This document shows positions 53,445 through 62,674 of a DNA stretch of 64,000 nucleotides, piece by piece (positions within the stretch are counted from its first letter, which is position 1; each line of letters begins with the position of its first letter). This DNA is from Pseudomonas sp. GV071 (GTDB lineage: Bacteria > Pseudomonadota > Gammaproteobacteria > Pseudomonadales > Pseudomonadaceae). The DNA is taken from NCBI RefSeq assembly GCF_003050835.1, contig NZ_QAOJ01000003.1, positions 124,001 through 188,000 on the forward strand. The letters are read 5' to 3'. Both the position numbers and the translations under genes were made by a program. The notes beneath the pieces were generated by a model. The model was not told the origin of the DNA. It worked only from the letters and a program-made list of their open reading frames with translations, and did no database searches.

Positions 53445-54371
53445 ATGACCGTTGCCGTTCAGATCGCCTGCCCCGCCCCTGTGACCCAGCAACTGATGGT
53501 GAACAGCAGCGGCGTGCAATTGGCCACCTATCGATGGGGCAATCCGGCCAGGCCGACCTTGCTGCTGGTGCATGGCTACCCGGACAACCACGAAGTCTGG
53601 CTGCCGCTGATCAACCAGTTAGCAGCAGACTTTCAGATAATTGCCTACGACGTGCGCGGTGCCGGCGCTTCGGACAAACCTCGACACCCCCGTGACTACC
53701 GCCTGCCGCTACTGGCCGATGACCTCGAAGCGGTCATCCTCGCCCACAGCCCAACACAACCGGTGCACCTGATCGCCCACGACTGGGGCTCGATTCAAAG
53801 CTGGGAAGGAGTCACCGAACCGCGCCTGCAGAAACATCTGGCGTCATACACCAGCATTTCCGGGCCCTGCCTGGATCATGTCGGATACTGGATGGGCGAA
53901 CGCGGCAAAGCGCGCACCTTCGGCGCACTACGCCAATTGGTCGGCCAGTTGCTCAGTTCCTGGTACATCGCCTTTTTCCACCTGCCGCTGTTGCCGGAGC
54001 TGGCCTGGCGCCACGGTATGGCCAAACTCTGGCCGCGCTTTTTGCGCCAGGTGGAAGGCATTCGCCCGGTGCGCATCAGCAGCACCCAGAGTGCGGACGG
54101 CCAGCACGGCGTGAAGCTGTACCGCGCCAACTTTATCCGCAGCCTGTTCACCCCACGCCAGCGCTATACCCAGGTGCCGGTGCAGTTGGTGGTACTGACC
54201 CGCGACCGCTTTGTCCGCCCGCAGCTATTCGATAATCTGCAGCACTGGGCGCCCAACCTGGTACGCCGCGAGGTGGCGGCAGGGCATTGGCAATTGCTCG
54301 CTGAGCCGGCACCGTTGGCGGGGTGGATTAAAGAATTTGTCGCCGCCAAGGGTCAACAACTTCGAAGCTGA
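53445..54371 (+). CDS. Alpha/beta-hydrolase (epoxide-hydrolase-like)
   Basis: 308 residues from MTVAVQIACP, preceded by GGAG. Oxyanion motif VHGYPDN (~43-49), DVRGAGASDKP (~72-82), and the nucleophile elbow AHDWGS (~112-117) with Asp in place of Ser, as in epoxide hydrolases and haloalkane dehalogenases. The catalytic His is in EVAAGHWQL near the C-terminus. Substrate unknown. It stands alone. Confidence 0.85.
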   Translation: MTVAVQIACPAPVTQQLMVNSSGVQLATYRWGNPARPTLLLVHGYPDNHEVWLPLINQLAADFQIIAYDVRGAGASDKPRHPRDYRLPLLADDLEAVILAHSPTQPVHLIAHDWGSIQSWEGVTEPRLQKHLASYTSISGPCLDHVGYWMGERGKARTFGALRQLVGQLLSSWYIAFFHLPLLPELAWRHGMAKLWPRFLRQVEGIRPVRISSTQSADGQHGVKLYRANFIRSLFTPRQRYTQVPVQLVVLTRDRFVRPQLFDNLQHWAPNLVRREVAAGHWQLLAEPAPLAGWIKEFVAAKGQQLRS

Positions 54372-54432
54372 AGCCTCTCCTACCCAGTACTGAGAATTCC
54401 TGTGGCTTTAGCCTCAATGGGCCGAACGGCAC

Positions 54433-55926
54433 CTATGAAGGGGGCATCGCTTCAGTTTCATCATCATCGAAATGCGGCAAACCGGCGGCACGCTCAAGTA
54501 AGTCGGTCGGCAGACTTTTGCTCGCACGGGCACCCAGTAACTTGAGGTTTTCCACCCGACTGATGATGTTGCCGCGACCATCGGCGAGTTTGTTGCGCGC
54601 TGCAGCGTAGGCTTTGTCGAGCTGCTGCAGGCGACTGCCGACTTCATCCAGATCCACGATAAAGGCCACGAACTTGTCGTACAGCGCGCCCGCACGTTCG
54701 GCAATCTCCCGCGCGTTCTGGCTTTGCCGCTCTTGCCGCCACAGACTGTCTATCACCCGCAAGGTGGCCAGCAAAGTGGTCGGGCTGACGATCACGATGT
54801 TCTGTTCGAAGGCTTCCTGGAACAGGCCCGGGTCGGCCTGCAAAGCGGCCGCAAACGCCGCCTCGATCGGCACGAACAGCAACACAAAATCCAGGCTGTG
54901 CAGGCCCTCCAGACGCTGGTAATCCTTCAGCGACAAACCCTTCAAATGGCTGCGCAACGACAGCACGTGCTGCTTCAACGCCTGTTGGCGCACGCCATCG
55001 TTTTCAGCGACCACCGACTGCTGGTAGGCAGTCAGGCTGACCTTGGCGTCCACCACCACTTGGCGCTCACCCGGTAGCTGGATAAGCACATCAGGCTGAA
55101 AGCGCGCACCGTCCTGACCTTTCAAACTGACCTGAGTCTGGTACTCGCGGCCCTTCTCCAGGCCAGCATGTTCGAGCACCCGCTCCAACACCAACTCACC
55201 CCAGTTACCCTGGGTTTTCTGCCCTTGCAGGGCACGGGTGAGGTTGGTGGCTTCATCGCCCAGGCGCTGGTTGAGCAACTGCAGGCGTTCCAGCTCCTTG
55301 CTCAGGGAAAAGCGCTCGCGGGCTTCCTGTTGATAACTCTCTTCCACGCGTTTTTCGAAGGACTGGATGCGCTCTTTCAACGGGTCGAGCAACTGGCCCA
55401 AGCGCTGCTGACTAGTCTCGGCAAAGCGCTGTTCGCGCTCGTCGAAGATCTTCCCGGCCAGCTCGGCGAATTGCGCACGCAGTTCGTCACGGGAACCTTG
55501 CAGGTCACGCAGGCGTTGTTGGTGGCTGTCTTGCTGCTCACGCAGTTCGGCACTGAGGCTCGCGCGCTCGGCGCTGAGTTGGCGCAGCTCGGCTTCTTTG
55601 CTTTCGCGCTCGCTGCGCCACTCTTGCGCGGCATCACGGGCACGACTGCGCTCACTCTGGAGTAAATCGGTTTCGCGGCGCAGGGCCGCCAGTTCGGCCT
55701 GTTGTTCGGCTTTGGTTTCGATCAGCTCGGCAATGTCACTGCGGTACCCATCGAGTTGCGCGGCCAAGCCATCCTGGGCCAATTGCGCGGTGCTCAGACG
55801 CTCGTCGAGCAAGGCGTTATGCGCCTCCAGCGCCGCCTGCTGCCGTTGCTGTTGCCAGAGCAGTGCCAGCAACGGCACAGCGGCCGCGGCCAAACCAATT
55901 AACAGGGAGGGCACATCGATAGGCAT
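54433..55926 (-). CDS. rmuC: DNA recombination protein RmuC
   Basis: 497 residues. One N-terminal membrane helix, a long coiled coil (~25-200), then the nuclease-like core: GNWGELVLERVLEHAGLEKG (~243-262), LPGERQVVVDAKVSLTAY and LFVPIEAAFAAAL. RmuC limits recombination at inverted repeats in E. coli. The asymmetrical arrangement of D-x-K in VVDAKVS fits a PD-(D/E)xK-like site. Confidence 0.94.
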   Translation of the reverse strand: MPIDVPSLLIGLAAAAVPLLALLWQQQRQQAALEAHNALLDERLSTAQLAQDGLAAQLDGYRSDIAELIETKAEQQAELAALRRETDLLQSERSRARDAAQEWRSERESKEAELRQLSAERASLSAELREQQDSHQQRLRDLQGSRDELRAQFAELAGKIFDEREQRFAETSQQRLGQLLDPLKERIQSFEKRVEESYQQEARERFSLSKELERLQLLNQRLGDEATNLTRALQGQKTQGNWGELVLERVLEHAGLEKGREYQTQVSLKGQDGARFQPDVLIQLPGERQVVVDAKVSLTAYQQSVVAENDGVRQQALKQHVLSLRSHLKGLSLKDYQRLEGLHSLDFVLLFVPIEAAFAAALQADPGLFQEAFEQNIVIVSPTTLLATLRVIDSLWRQERQSQNAREIAERAGALYDKFVAFIVDLDEVGSRLQQLDKAYAAARNKLADGRGNIISRVENLKLLGARASKSLPTDLLERAAGLPHFDDDETEAMPPS

Positions 55927-55979
55927 GAAAGGCTCCGCGCAAGAATGCCCGGCAGTATAACCAGCCTTGGATGCGCGGT

Positions 55980-56390
55980 TTACAACGGTGCGGGCAATGC
56001 CTGCAAACGTTGGCTGGCTTCGTCGCAGCCTTGTGCTGCGGCCAGCTCCAGCCAGTGTTTGGCCTCGGCCAGGTCGTAGTGACGCGGCTGACAGTACAGA
56101 CGCCCCAGCTCAAGCTGTGCGCGACGGTCGTGAGCACGGCCGGCCTGCCGCAATAACTCAAAACCGATACGCCGGTCGCGGGTATTGCCGCAATCGCGGC
56201 AGAGCAATTCACCCAGACGGCTTTGTGCCACCACTACACCTTCGCGCGCCGGTTGTTTGAGCAAACGGCCGGCGAATTGTTTGGTGCTGACCCTCTGGCC
56301 AAAGCGAGGGCTATCCAATAGCCACAAGGCCACCCGCAATGGAAAACGCGGCGTAGTTTGTGTAACAGCGGTGATGGAATTGCGCGGCAT
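55980..56390 (-). CDS. Short Sel1/TPR-like protein
   Basis: 136 residues. FPLRVALWLLDSPRFGQRV resembles the N-terminus of the 39207-39677 protein. Then GFELLRQAGRAHDRRAQLELG and AKHWLELAAAQGCDEASQRL are Sel1-like helices. A CRDCGN pair is present in the middle. No ribosome site is obvious at the ATG. It is 53 bp upstream of rmuC on the same strand and may share its transcript. Confidence 0.7.
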   Translation of the reverse strand: MPRNSITAVTQTTPRFPLRVALWLLDSPRFGQRVSTKQFAGRLLKQPAREGVVVAQSRLGELLCRDCGNTRDRRIGFELLRQAGRAHDRRAQLELGRLYCQPRHYDLAEAKHWLELAAAQGCDEASQRLQALPAPL

Positions 56391-57058
56391 AAATAACGGC
56401 GATGGCGACAGAGGGCGGCCACTTTACTCCAATTTTTTCGTGGGTAAAGCTTTGAAAAAATCCGCCACCCGCGAGCTAGAGCAAGCGCTTGGGACAATCC
56501 ACAGAACCTGTGGATAACTCAGTGGGTAACTTGGGAGCAAGCCTCGCGAAGGCCGATGGCGCGGGGCTCAAAGTCGAATTGATGATTTTTTCACCAACTC
56601 AAAAAGTCTATATTTTTCATTGACTTAATCGGCAAAGAAAAAACCTGGAAGCGCCTTATAAGTTTTTTCGCCGCTGACGTAGGGCCGCGTCCCAATTGTG
56701 CACAAGTTTTGACGCCCGTTCGCCTGACGCCCTTTTTGGGGGCGCCAGCAGCAACTGTTTGGTCGTGGAAGCAGGAAGTTTTCCTACAGCAATTCCTGCA
56801 ACCCACGGAACTACTGAGGTGACGCTTGGTCGGGCGTAAGCGAGTCGACACAATTTCATCATCAAACTCTGTTAGCTCGACTGCCGGCAAACTCAGCAAA
56901 GCCGTTTTTCCATCTCGTGGGTCAATGTGAACGGGTGCGCTAAAGCTGTGCAAGCGAATCAATTGGCCAGCATGGGGCCTGGCCACACCAGCAGTTGTGA
57001 AGGCTCCGATCGCTACCTATAGTCCTCTGCTTCTCGCCTCACTGGTTCGCCCCCAACC
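56391..57058. other. Long intergenic region
   Basis: 668 bp. It contains element B (56495-56590) and then AT-rich sequence. A 131-codon minus-strand frame at 56591-56986 has no ribosome site or typical codon bias, so I do not call it. The promoter of dcyD must lie near the right end. Confidence 0.5.
56495..56590. repeat. Intergenic element B with DnaA-box-like pair
   Basis: AATCCACAG ... TGTGGATAA (56509-56517), then GAGCAAGCCTCGCG, GATGGCGCGGGGCT and a T-rich tail. It aligns over ~70 bases with element A at 40976. Both lie 50-110 bp before the start of a minus-strand gene. Confidence 0.55.
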
Positions 57059-58051
57059 ATGATCAGTCAGCACCTCAAACGTTTTGCCCGCTTGCCACTG
57101 TTTACCGCCCCAACACCACTCGAATTTCTACCGCGGCTTTCTGCAACGCTGGGGCGCGAGGTGTACATCAAACGGGATGACACCACTCAGTTCGCCCTCG
57201 GCGGCAATAAAGTGCGCAAACTCGAATACCTGTTGGCCGACGCCCAACGCCAAGGCGCCGACACCTTGGTCACGGCCGGGGCAATTCAGTCCAACCACGT
57301 GCGCCAGACGGCGGCAGTGGCGGCGCGCCTGGGCCTGGGCTGCGTGGCGTTGCTGGAAAACCCCATCGGCACCGCCAACAGCAACTACCTGAGCAACGGC
57401 AATCGCCTGCTGCTAGACCTGTTTGGCGCCGAGGTCGAACTGGTTGCCAACCTCGATAACGCCGATAAATTGCTGCAGGAAACAGCCGAGCGTTTGCGCC
57501 GCCAAGGCAAACACCCTTATGTGGTGCCGATTGGTGGTTCCAATGCGCTGGGGGCGCTGGGTTATGTGCGCGCGGGTTTAGAGTTGGCCGAGCAGATCGA
57601 GGCCAGCGGCGTCGACTTTGCGGCCGTGGTACTGGCCTCGGGCAGTGCCGGCACCCACAGCGGACTGGCCTTGGCGTTGGCCGAGCGGTTACCGCAGTTG
57701 CCAGTCATTGGCGTCACCGTGTCACGCCCGGTCGCCACCCAATTACCTAAGGTTCAGGGCCTGGCGGAACGCACCGCCGAGCTGCTCGGCGTGCCCGTAC
57801 CGACGGCCTTCAAGGTGGAACTGTGGGACGAGTATTTCGCCCCGCGTTACGGCGAAGCGAATGCCGGCACCCTGGCCGCGATCAAACTTCTGGCCAGCCA
57901 GGAAGGTGTGCTGCTCGATCCGGTGTACACCGGCAAGGCCTTTGCCGGCTTGCTCGACGGCATCGCCACAGAACGTTTTGCCGGCGCTGGCCCGCTGCTG
58001 TTTTTGCACACCGGCGGCTCACCTGCATTGTTTGCCTACCATCCGGCGTAG
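57059..58051 (+). CDS. dcyD: D-cysteine desulfhydrase
   Basis: 330 residues. The PLP Lys is K51 in [30 protein letters not shown] and [15 protein letters not shown] are typical of the ACC deaminase/D-cysteine desulfhydrase family. It splits D-cysteine to pyruvate, sulfide and ammonia. The link to cystine importer genes downstream, same strand, supports the cysteine role over ACC deaminase. 121 bp separate it from tcyJ. Confidence 0.9.
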   Translation: MISQHLKRFARLPLFTAPTPLEFLPRLSATLGREVYIKRDDTTQFALGGNKVRKLEYLLADAQRQGADTLVTAGAIQSNHVRQTAAVAARLGLGCVALLENPIGTANSNYLSNGNRLLLDLFGAEVELVANLDNADKLLQETAERLRRQGKHPYVVPIGGSNALGALGYVRAGLELAEQIEASGVDFAAVVLASGSAGTHSGLALALAERLPQLPVIGVTVSRPVATQLPKVQGLAERTAELLGVPVPTAFKVELWDEYFAPRYGEANAGTLAAIKLLASQEGVLLDPVYTGKAFAGLLDGIATERFAGAGPLLFLHTGGSPALFAYHPA

Positions 58052-58172
58052 GTTCTTTTTTATATTCTAAAAAGTTAGCGATATCTAATTTTATATTATT
58101 TTATTGCATATTATTTTTCGCTCTATAGTTATCCCCACTTAATACCCCACCCACGGATTACAGGGATTTGCT
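58052..58172 (+). promoter_or_regulatory. AT-rich leader before tcyJ
   Basis: An unusually AT-rich stretch (runs of TTTTATATT, TTTTATTGCATATT) that should hold a promoter for tcyJLN. Sulfur-regulated promoters bound by CysB are often AT-rich; no specific site can be assigned by eye. Confidence 0.4.
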
Positions 58173-58973
58173 ATGACCATCTCCGCACTGCGCCGTACCT
58201 TCATTCTCGGCAGCCTGAGCTTGGTGCTCGGCGCCAGTTTCATCGGTTCCAGCCAAGCGGCTGATGACCTCTTACAAACCATTCAGAAAAAGGGCTCGAT
58301 CCAGATCGGCCTGGAAGGCACTTATCCACCGTTCAACTTCCAGGACGAGAGCGGCAAGTTGACCGGCTTCGAAGTCGAGTTCGCCGAAGCCGTGGCCAAA
58401 GAGCTGGGCGTGAAAGCCGAGTTCCAACCGACCAAGTGGGACGGCATTCTCGCGGCGCTGGAATCCAAGCGTCTGGACATCGTGGTCAACCAGGTGACCA
58501 TCTCCGAAGAGCGCAAAAAGAAGTACGACTTTTCCAGCCCCTACACCGTTTCCGGTATCCAGGTGCTGACCCGCAAAGGCCAGGAAGACAAGTTCAGCAA
58601 ACCTAGCGATCTGAACGGCAAGAAGGTCGGCGTGGTACTGGGCACGAACTACGAACAATGGCTTAAAGAGAACGTGCCAGAGGCGGACATCCGCACCTAT
58701 GACGACGACGCCAGCCGTAATCAGGACGTTCGTGTGGGCCGCCTCGATGCGATTCTTGGCGACCGCCTGGCTGCCTTCGAGCTGATCGAGAAAACCGGCG
58801 ACACCCTCGCCGTAGCCGGCAAACCCTTCGCGCCACAGGAAGCTGGTATTGCCCTGCGCAAAGGCAACCCACAATTGCTCGCTGCCATCGACAAAGCCAT
58901 CGCCAAACTGCGCGCCGACGGCACGCTGGAAAAGCTTTCAGTGAAGTGGTTCAAGGCTGACGTGACTAAATGA
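58173..58973 (+). CDS. tcyJ: Cystine-binding periplasmic protein
   Basis: 266 residues with a signal peptide ending SSQAADD. Polar amino-acid receptor fold: IQIGLEGTYPPFNFQDESGK, LTGFEVEFAEAVAKELG, VVNQVTISEERKKKYDFSSP. It is the FliY/TcyJ type. It overlaps the permease gene by 4 bp and feeds the TcyLN transporter. GGGATT precedes the ATG at modest strength. Confidence 0.92.
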   Translation: MTISALRRTFILGSLSLVLGASFIGSSQAADDLLQTIQKKGSIQIGLEGTYPPFNFQDESGKLTGFEVEFAEAVAKELGVKAEFQPTKWDGILAALESKRLDIVVNQVTISEERKKKYDFSSPYTVSGIQVLTRKGQEDKFSKPSDLNGKKVGVVLGTNYEQWLKENVPEADIRTYDDDASRNQDVRVGRLDAILGDRLAAFELIEKTGDTLAVAGKPFAPQEAGIALRKGNPQLLAAIDKAIAKLRADGTLEKLSVKWFKADVTK

Positions 58974-59638
58974 TTGAGGAGAGTCTTCAGCTCGCGCTGA
59001 ATTCCGCGCCTTTTCTACTCAAGGGCGCGCTCTACACGGTGGTGCTGAGCCTGGGCGGCATGTTCTTCGGCCTGCTGCTGGGCTTTGGCCTGGCGCTGAT
59101 GCGCTTGTCGGCGCTTCGCGTGCTGAGCTGGACGTCGCGCATCTATGTGTCGTTCTTCCGTGGCACGCCGTTGTTGGTCCAGCTGTTCATGATTTATTAC
59201 GGTTTGCCGCAGTTGGGTATCCAACTGGACCCGCTGCCGGCAGCACTGGTGGGCTTCTCGCTGAACATGGCGGCTTATGTCTGCGAGATTCTGCGCGCAG
59301 CCATTGGCTCGATTGACCGTGGGCAATGGGAAGCGGCCGCCAGCATCGGCATGACCCGCGCGCAAACCCTGCGCCGCGCAATTCTTCCGCAAGCCGCGCG
59401 TACCGCCTTGCCGCCGCTGGGCAACAGCTTTATCTCGCTGGTCAAAGACACCGCGCTGGCTGCCACCATTCAGGTGCCTGAGCTGTTCCGCCAGGCGCAG
59501 TTGATCACCGCGCGCACCTTCGAGATTTTCACCATGTACCTGGCTGCTGCGCTGATCTATTGGCTGCTAGCCAGTGCCCTGGCGCTGCTGCAAAACCACC
59601 TGGAAGCGCGGGTCAACCGCCACAACCAGGAGCAATGA
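58970..59638 (+). CDS. tcyL: Cystine ABC transporter permease
   Basis: 222 residues, HisMQ-type permease. [21 protein letters not shown] (~61-80, cut) and [20 protein letters not shown], the EAA loop, are diagnostic. It overlaps tcyJ by 4 bp. It works as a homodimer in this family. Confidence 0.92.
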   Translation: MIEESLQLALNSAPFLLKGALYTVVLSLGGMFFGLLLGFGLALMRLSALRVLSWTSRIYVSFFRGTPLLVQLFMIYYGLPQLGIQLDPLPAALVGFSLNMAAYVCEILRAAIGSIDRGQWEAAASIGMTRAQTLRRAILPQAARTALPPLGNSFISLVKDTALAATIQVPELFRQAQLITARTFEIFTMYLAAALIYWLLASALALLQNHLEARVNRHNQEQ

Positions 59639-59639
59639 G

Positions 59640-60416
59640 ATGGCCATGATCGAAGTACGTGCGTTGAGCAAAGTGTTCAATGGGCAGACGGTGCTCAAGG
59701 GCATCGATCTGGATGTCGCGGCGGGCGAAGTAGTGGCCATCATCGGCCCCAGCGGCTCGGGCAAAACCACCCTGCTGCGCTGCCTGAATCTGCTGGAAGA
59801 ACCGAGTGCCGGCAGCATTCGGGTCGGCGATATGTTCATTGATGCCAGCAAGCCATTGGCCAAACAGAAAGAGCTGATTCGCAGCCTGCGCCAACGCGTG
59901 GGTTTCGTCTTTCAGAACTTCAATTTGTTCCCCCATCGCACCGCGCTGGAGAACATTATTGAAGGGCCGATCGTGGTGAAAAAAGAGCCACGTGCCAGCG
60001 CCATCGAACGGGCTCGGGCGCTGTTGGCCAGGGTCGGTTTGGCAGGCAAGGAAGATGCGTATCCGCGGCGTCTGTCAGGCGGTCAGCAGCAACGCGTGGC
60101 CATCGCCAGAGCCCTGGCGATGCAGCCGGACGTGATTCTGTTCGACGAACCTACCTCGGCGCTGGACCCGGAATTGGTCGGCGAAGTGCTAGCGGCAATT
60201 CGCAGCCTGGCTGAAGAAAACCGAACCATGCTTATCGTCACCCACGAGATGAGTTTTGCCCGCGATGTGGCGAACCGGGTGATTTTTATCGACCAGGGCG
60301 TGATCGTCGAACAGGGCGAAGCCAAGGCGCTGTTCGCCAATCCACGTGAAGCACGCACGCAACAATTCCTGAGTAAATTCACCGAACAGAATGGCGTGTC
60401 TCAGCCCAGTATTTAA
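59640..60416 (+). CDS. tcyN: Cystine ABC transporter ATP-binding protein
   Basis: 258 residues from [11 protein letters not shown], one base after the permease stop, with AGGAG upstream. Walker [11 protein letters not shown]-loop [16 protein letters not shown], signature [14 protein letters not shown], Walker [13 protein letters not shown] polar amino-acid importer ATPase. Confidence 0.93.
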   Translation: MAMIEVRALSKVFNGQTVLKGIDLDVAAGEVVAIIGPSGSGKTTLLRCLNLLEEPSAGSIRVGDMFIDASKPLAKQKELIRSLRQRVGFVFQNFNLFPHRTALENIIEGPIVVKKEPRASAIERARALLARVGLAGKEDAYPRRLSGGQQQRVAIARALAMQPDVILFDEPTSALDPELVGEVLAAIRSLAEENRTMLIVTHEMSFARDVANRVIFIDQGVIVEQGEAKALFANPREARTQQFLSKFTEQNGVSQPSI

Positions 60417-60617
60417 CGAGTAAAAGGAGGGCGATTGAGGGTGCTGCGAAGGGCTCGCACTTGGCGAATAAACCTTGTATGGTGTTGCCACTGTGCTGCT
60501 TGTGTCACCGTGAATCGCAATGGAAGCTCGCTCTTGCCACACGACTCCTTTTACTCTTTGCACTCAGTCCCGACCTGGTCTTATGACCTCAGTTAACTTT
60601 GTTCAAGGAGCTACACC

Positions 60618-60830
60618 ATGTCCAATCGCCAAGCTGGTACCGTTAAGTGGTTCAACGATGAAAAAGGCTACGGCTTCATCACTCCACAATCGGGCGGCGA
60701 CGATCTTTTCGTACACTTCAAAGCTATCCAATCGGATGGTTTCAAAAGCCTGAAAGAAGGCCAGTCGGTTACTTTCGTAGCTGCCAAAGGCCAGAAAGGC
60801 ATGCAAGCTGAAGAAGTTCAGGTTGCCTAA
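60618..60830 (+). CDS. Cold-shock protein, CspA family
   Basis: 70 residues, one CSD. RNP1 KGYGFITP and RNP2 DLFVHFKAI are intact. AAGGAG precedes the ATG. The ~200-bp gap upstream likely includes a long leader, as usual for csp genes. It binds single-stranded nucleic acid. The syntenic P. aeruginosa gene is capB, by memory. Confidence 0.95.
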   Translation: MSNRQAGTVKWFNDEKGYGFITPQSGGDDLFVHFKAIQSDGFKSLKEGQSVTFVAAKGQKGMQAEEVQVA

Positions 60831-60850
60831 TTCAGCCTCGCGCTGAGTGT

Positions 60851-60880
60851 AAAAAGCCTCACTCCGGTGGGGCTTTTTTA
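60851..60880 (+). terminator. Terminator of cold-shock gene
   Basis: AAAAAGCCTCAC-TCCG-GTGGGGCTTTTTT hairpin with T-run. Confidence 0.88.
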
Positions 60881-61158
60881 TGCCTGCGATTTGCGCGGGG
60901 AACAGCGACCGCAGATTGGCTCAATACAACCGCTGGTCAGACTAACTGGTCACAGCGCGTTTTTTCCCGTAGGGTGCCGCCCGGTTAGTACCACGTCTGA
61001 AAATCAATTACGCCCTCCCCTCCAGCTTTCAGCTCAACCGAGCCCTGCTGATGTGAAGTGCCTGATGCCAAGTGATCGCTTTTTACAGCACACCTGGCTG
61101 GCCTCCAGATAAAGCATCACCGCCCTCTGTAAAGACCGCCGTGTTGCCTCCTACTCTG

Positions 61159-61349
61159 CAACGGCCAATCCGTTGATTGATCAGGTTCACCACTGGAACC
61201 GCACATAAAAGTGTTCCGTGGCACCTGCCCTCCGAAGTACCTACCTGCACCTTGAGCATCGCCTGTAGGCGGAACTTTATCGTGCGGTCCTGCTCCGATT
61301 AGAGTCATTTGCGCTCGCCCCTTTGGCGGCCAATATCGGAGTTTTTTTG
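61159..61349 (+). ncRNA. Possible small RNA with terminator
   Basis: Three consecutive hairpins: CAACGG-CCAAT-CCGTTG (61159-61175), GGTTC-ACCACTG-GAACC (61184-61200), and a long stem CTCCGAT...ATCGGAG (61294-61342) followed by seven T. There is no open frame. The 5' end and promoter are not identified. It could also be a structured leader for the next gene. The rest of 60881-61390 shows nothing. Confidence 0.35.
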
Positions 61350-61390
61350 TTAGCGGCAACGACGCCGCATGTGTGTAGGAACATCTAATA

Positions 61391-61630
61391 ATGATGAATA
61401 CCCAACCCCAAGTTCAGGATGCCATCAGCACCCTGCGTAATGCCTTCGCCCCTCTGGCCTGCCATATTCAGGCTGTGCGTAATGGCTGCTTCAGCTTCAC
61501 CATCGTCAACGAACGCGGCGTTGCCCGTCATTGCGAACGCCTCTACCCTGAGCAGTACGCCAATGGTTCGTTGCAGCATGTGATCGACCGTACGCGCCAA
61601 ACCCTGGCCAGCAAAGGCCTGGCGGCATGA
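61391..61630 (+). CDS. Small conserved-type hypothetical protein
   Basis: 79 residues, soluble. It starts MMNTQPQVQDAISTLRNAFA, with CHIQAVRNGCFSFTIVNERG in the middle. I do not recognise the family. Good codon bias and AGGAACA upstream support it. It is 53 bp before the next small gene, so the two may be co-transcribed. Confidence 0.65.
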   Translation: MMNTQPQVQDAISTLRNAFAPLACHIQAVRNGCFSFTIVNERGVARHCERLYPEQYANGSLQHVIDRTRQTLASKGLAA

Positions 61631-61683
61631 ACCTAAGGCAAGCATGACGGTCAGAGCTAACTCACTCGCGACGGAGCGCTGAT

Positions 61684-61971
61684 ATGCGTCATGTTAATTT
61701 CGACCTGCTCGAGAAAGCCTTCCACCCGCTGCGCCCCTCTCTGGGTCAGCGTCGCCCCGATGGCAGCGTGGTGCTCACCCTCGCTGACAGCAATGATGAA
61801 ATGGCCTATAGCCGCGTCATCAGCTCAGACGAAGTGGTCAGCGCCGAAGTGTTCGGCCAAGTGGTAGAAGGCGTGCGTCGCGAACTCTGCGTACGCGCCG
61901 GCTCGCTCTCCTCGGAGATCAGAAAGCAGTTGGTAGAAAACGCCGGGGTGATGAGCTACATACCCGCCTGA
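61684..61971 (+). CDS. Small protein, probably DUF3509
   Basis: 95 residues, soluble. FHPLRPSLGQRRPDGSVVLT followed by a two-strand segment (SRVISSDEV) and helix (VVEGVRRELCVRAG) resembles DUF3509, a Pseudomonas-restricted family, as I recall it. Function unknown. ACGGAG lies before the ATG. A strong terminator follows. Confidence 0.65.
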   Translation: MRHVNFDLLEKAFHPLRPSLGQRRPDGSVVLTLADSNDEMAYSRVISSDEVVSAEVFGQVVEGVRRELCVRAGSLSSEIRKQLVENAGVMSYIPA

Positions 61972-61985
61972 CGATTTGCCAAGGC

Positions 61986-62029
61986 AAAAAAAACCGGAGC
62001 CTGTTACCCACAGGCTCCGGTTTTTTTAT
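61986..62029. terminator. Bidirectional terminator
   Basis: Stem AACCGGAGCCTGT / ACAGGCTCCGGTT with TACCC loop, A-run before and seven T after. Serves the DUF3509-like gene and the convergent lipoprotein gene. Confidence 0.9.
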
Positions 62030-62043
62030 TGCTCAATGACGGC

Positions 62044-62322
62044 CTACTTGCAGGTAACCGTCAGGCTGCGACCGGCATAGTCACCAGGCTCGAGCCCCAA
62101 CACGCGATCATCGGGAGCGGCGTCGGCGCGGCCTTTCTTGCCGACCACGTCATAGCCACTCGGACAACTCTGCATGGCTTTCTCGTAGCAGTGCTGCCAC
62201 TTCAGCGCCTGCCCGGAGCAGTCGATGCTCAACGCTTCGCTGCCATCCTTGGTGATGGTTTCATTAACCGTCGCGCAGCCCGCCAGGGCCGCCAACAGTA
62301 CCGCCGTAATCCACCTAGCCAT
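62044..62322 (-). CDS. Small putative lipoprotein, tandem copy 1
   Basis: 92 residues from MARWITAVLLAALAGCATVN, with lipobox LAGC at ~12-15. The start at 62322 has AAGG at good spacing; ATGs at 62328 and 62340 are less likely. The mature part holds LSIDCSGQALKWQHCYEKAM, CPSGYDVVGKKG and a terminal SLTVTCK, so four Cys after the lipidated one. It shares this Cys plan with the gene upstream. Unknown function. Confidence 0.7.
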   Translation of the reverse strand: MARWITAVLLAALAGCATVNETITKDGSEALSIDCSGQALKWQHCYEKAMQSCPSGYDVVGKKGRADAAPDDRVLGLEPGDYAGRSLTVTCK

Positions 62323-62386
62323 ATTCATACCTTCGAGCACTCAGACAGCGGGGCCAACGTAGTGGCCCCTGATGGTGGCAGAAAAA

Positions 62387-62674
62387 CTAACGGCACAGCA
62401 CGATCATATTGCGGCTGGAGAAGCCATCCGGGTTCAAACCGAAGGGGTAGTTCTCATCGTAGTCCCCCTCCCCCACGCCCGACTTCGCCAAGACCTTGTA
62501 CCCGTCGCTGCCGCAATTTTTCGCGGCCTCGCTCAAGCAGTCTTCCCACGACGAACTCAACCCCGAACAACTAATGTGCAAACCTGCTTTCTTACCGTAC
62601 TTCTTGTGCACCGTAGGGGCCGATGAACAACCGGCAATCGCCAGTACAGTCAGCAGTATCAAAAGACGCTTCAT
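62387..62674 (-). CDS. Small putative lipoprotein, tandem copy 2
   Basis: 95 residues. MKRLLILLTVLAIAGCSSAP gives a clear lipobox IAGC. The body reads LHISCSGLSSSWEDCLSEAA, CGSDGYKVLAKSG, and ends NMIVLCR. The spacing of four Cys, the W and the GY.V..K.G stretch match copy 1. The two are 64 bp apart on the same strand. The +2 residue is Ser, which suggests outer-membrane sorting. Confidence 0.75.
   Translation of the reverse strand: MKRLLILLTVLAIAGCSSAPTVHKKYGKKAGLHISCSGLSSSWEDCLSEAAKNCGSDGYKVLAKSGVGEGDYDENYPFGLNPDGFSSRNMIVLCR

Noticed and set aside
56591..56986. 131-codon minus-strand frame in the long intergenic region
   Set aside because: No ribosome site, irregular codon use, no recognisable motif, and its C-terminal part lies in AT-rich intergenic sequence.
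60867..61112. 81-codon plus-strand frame after the cold-shock terminator
   Set aside because: It begins inside the terminator tail and has no codon bias.
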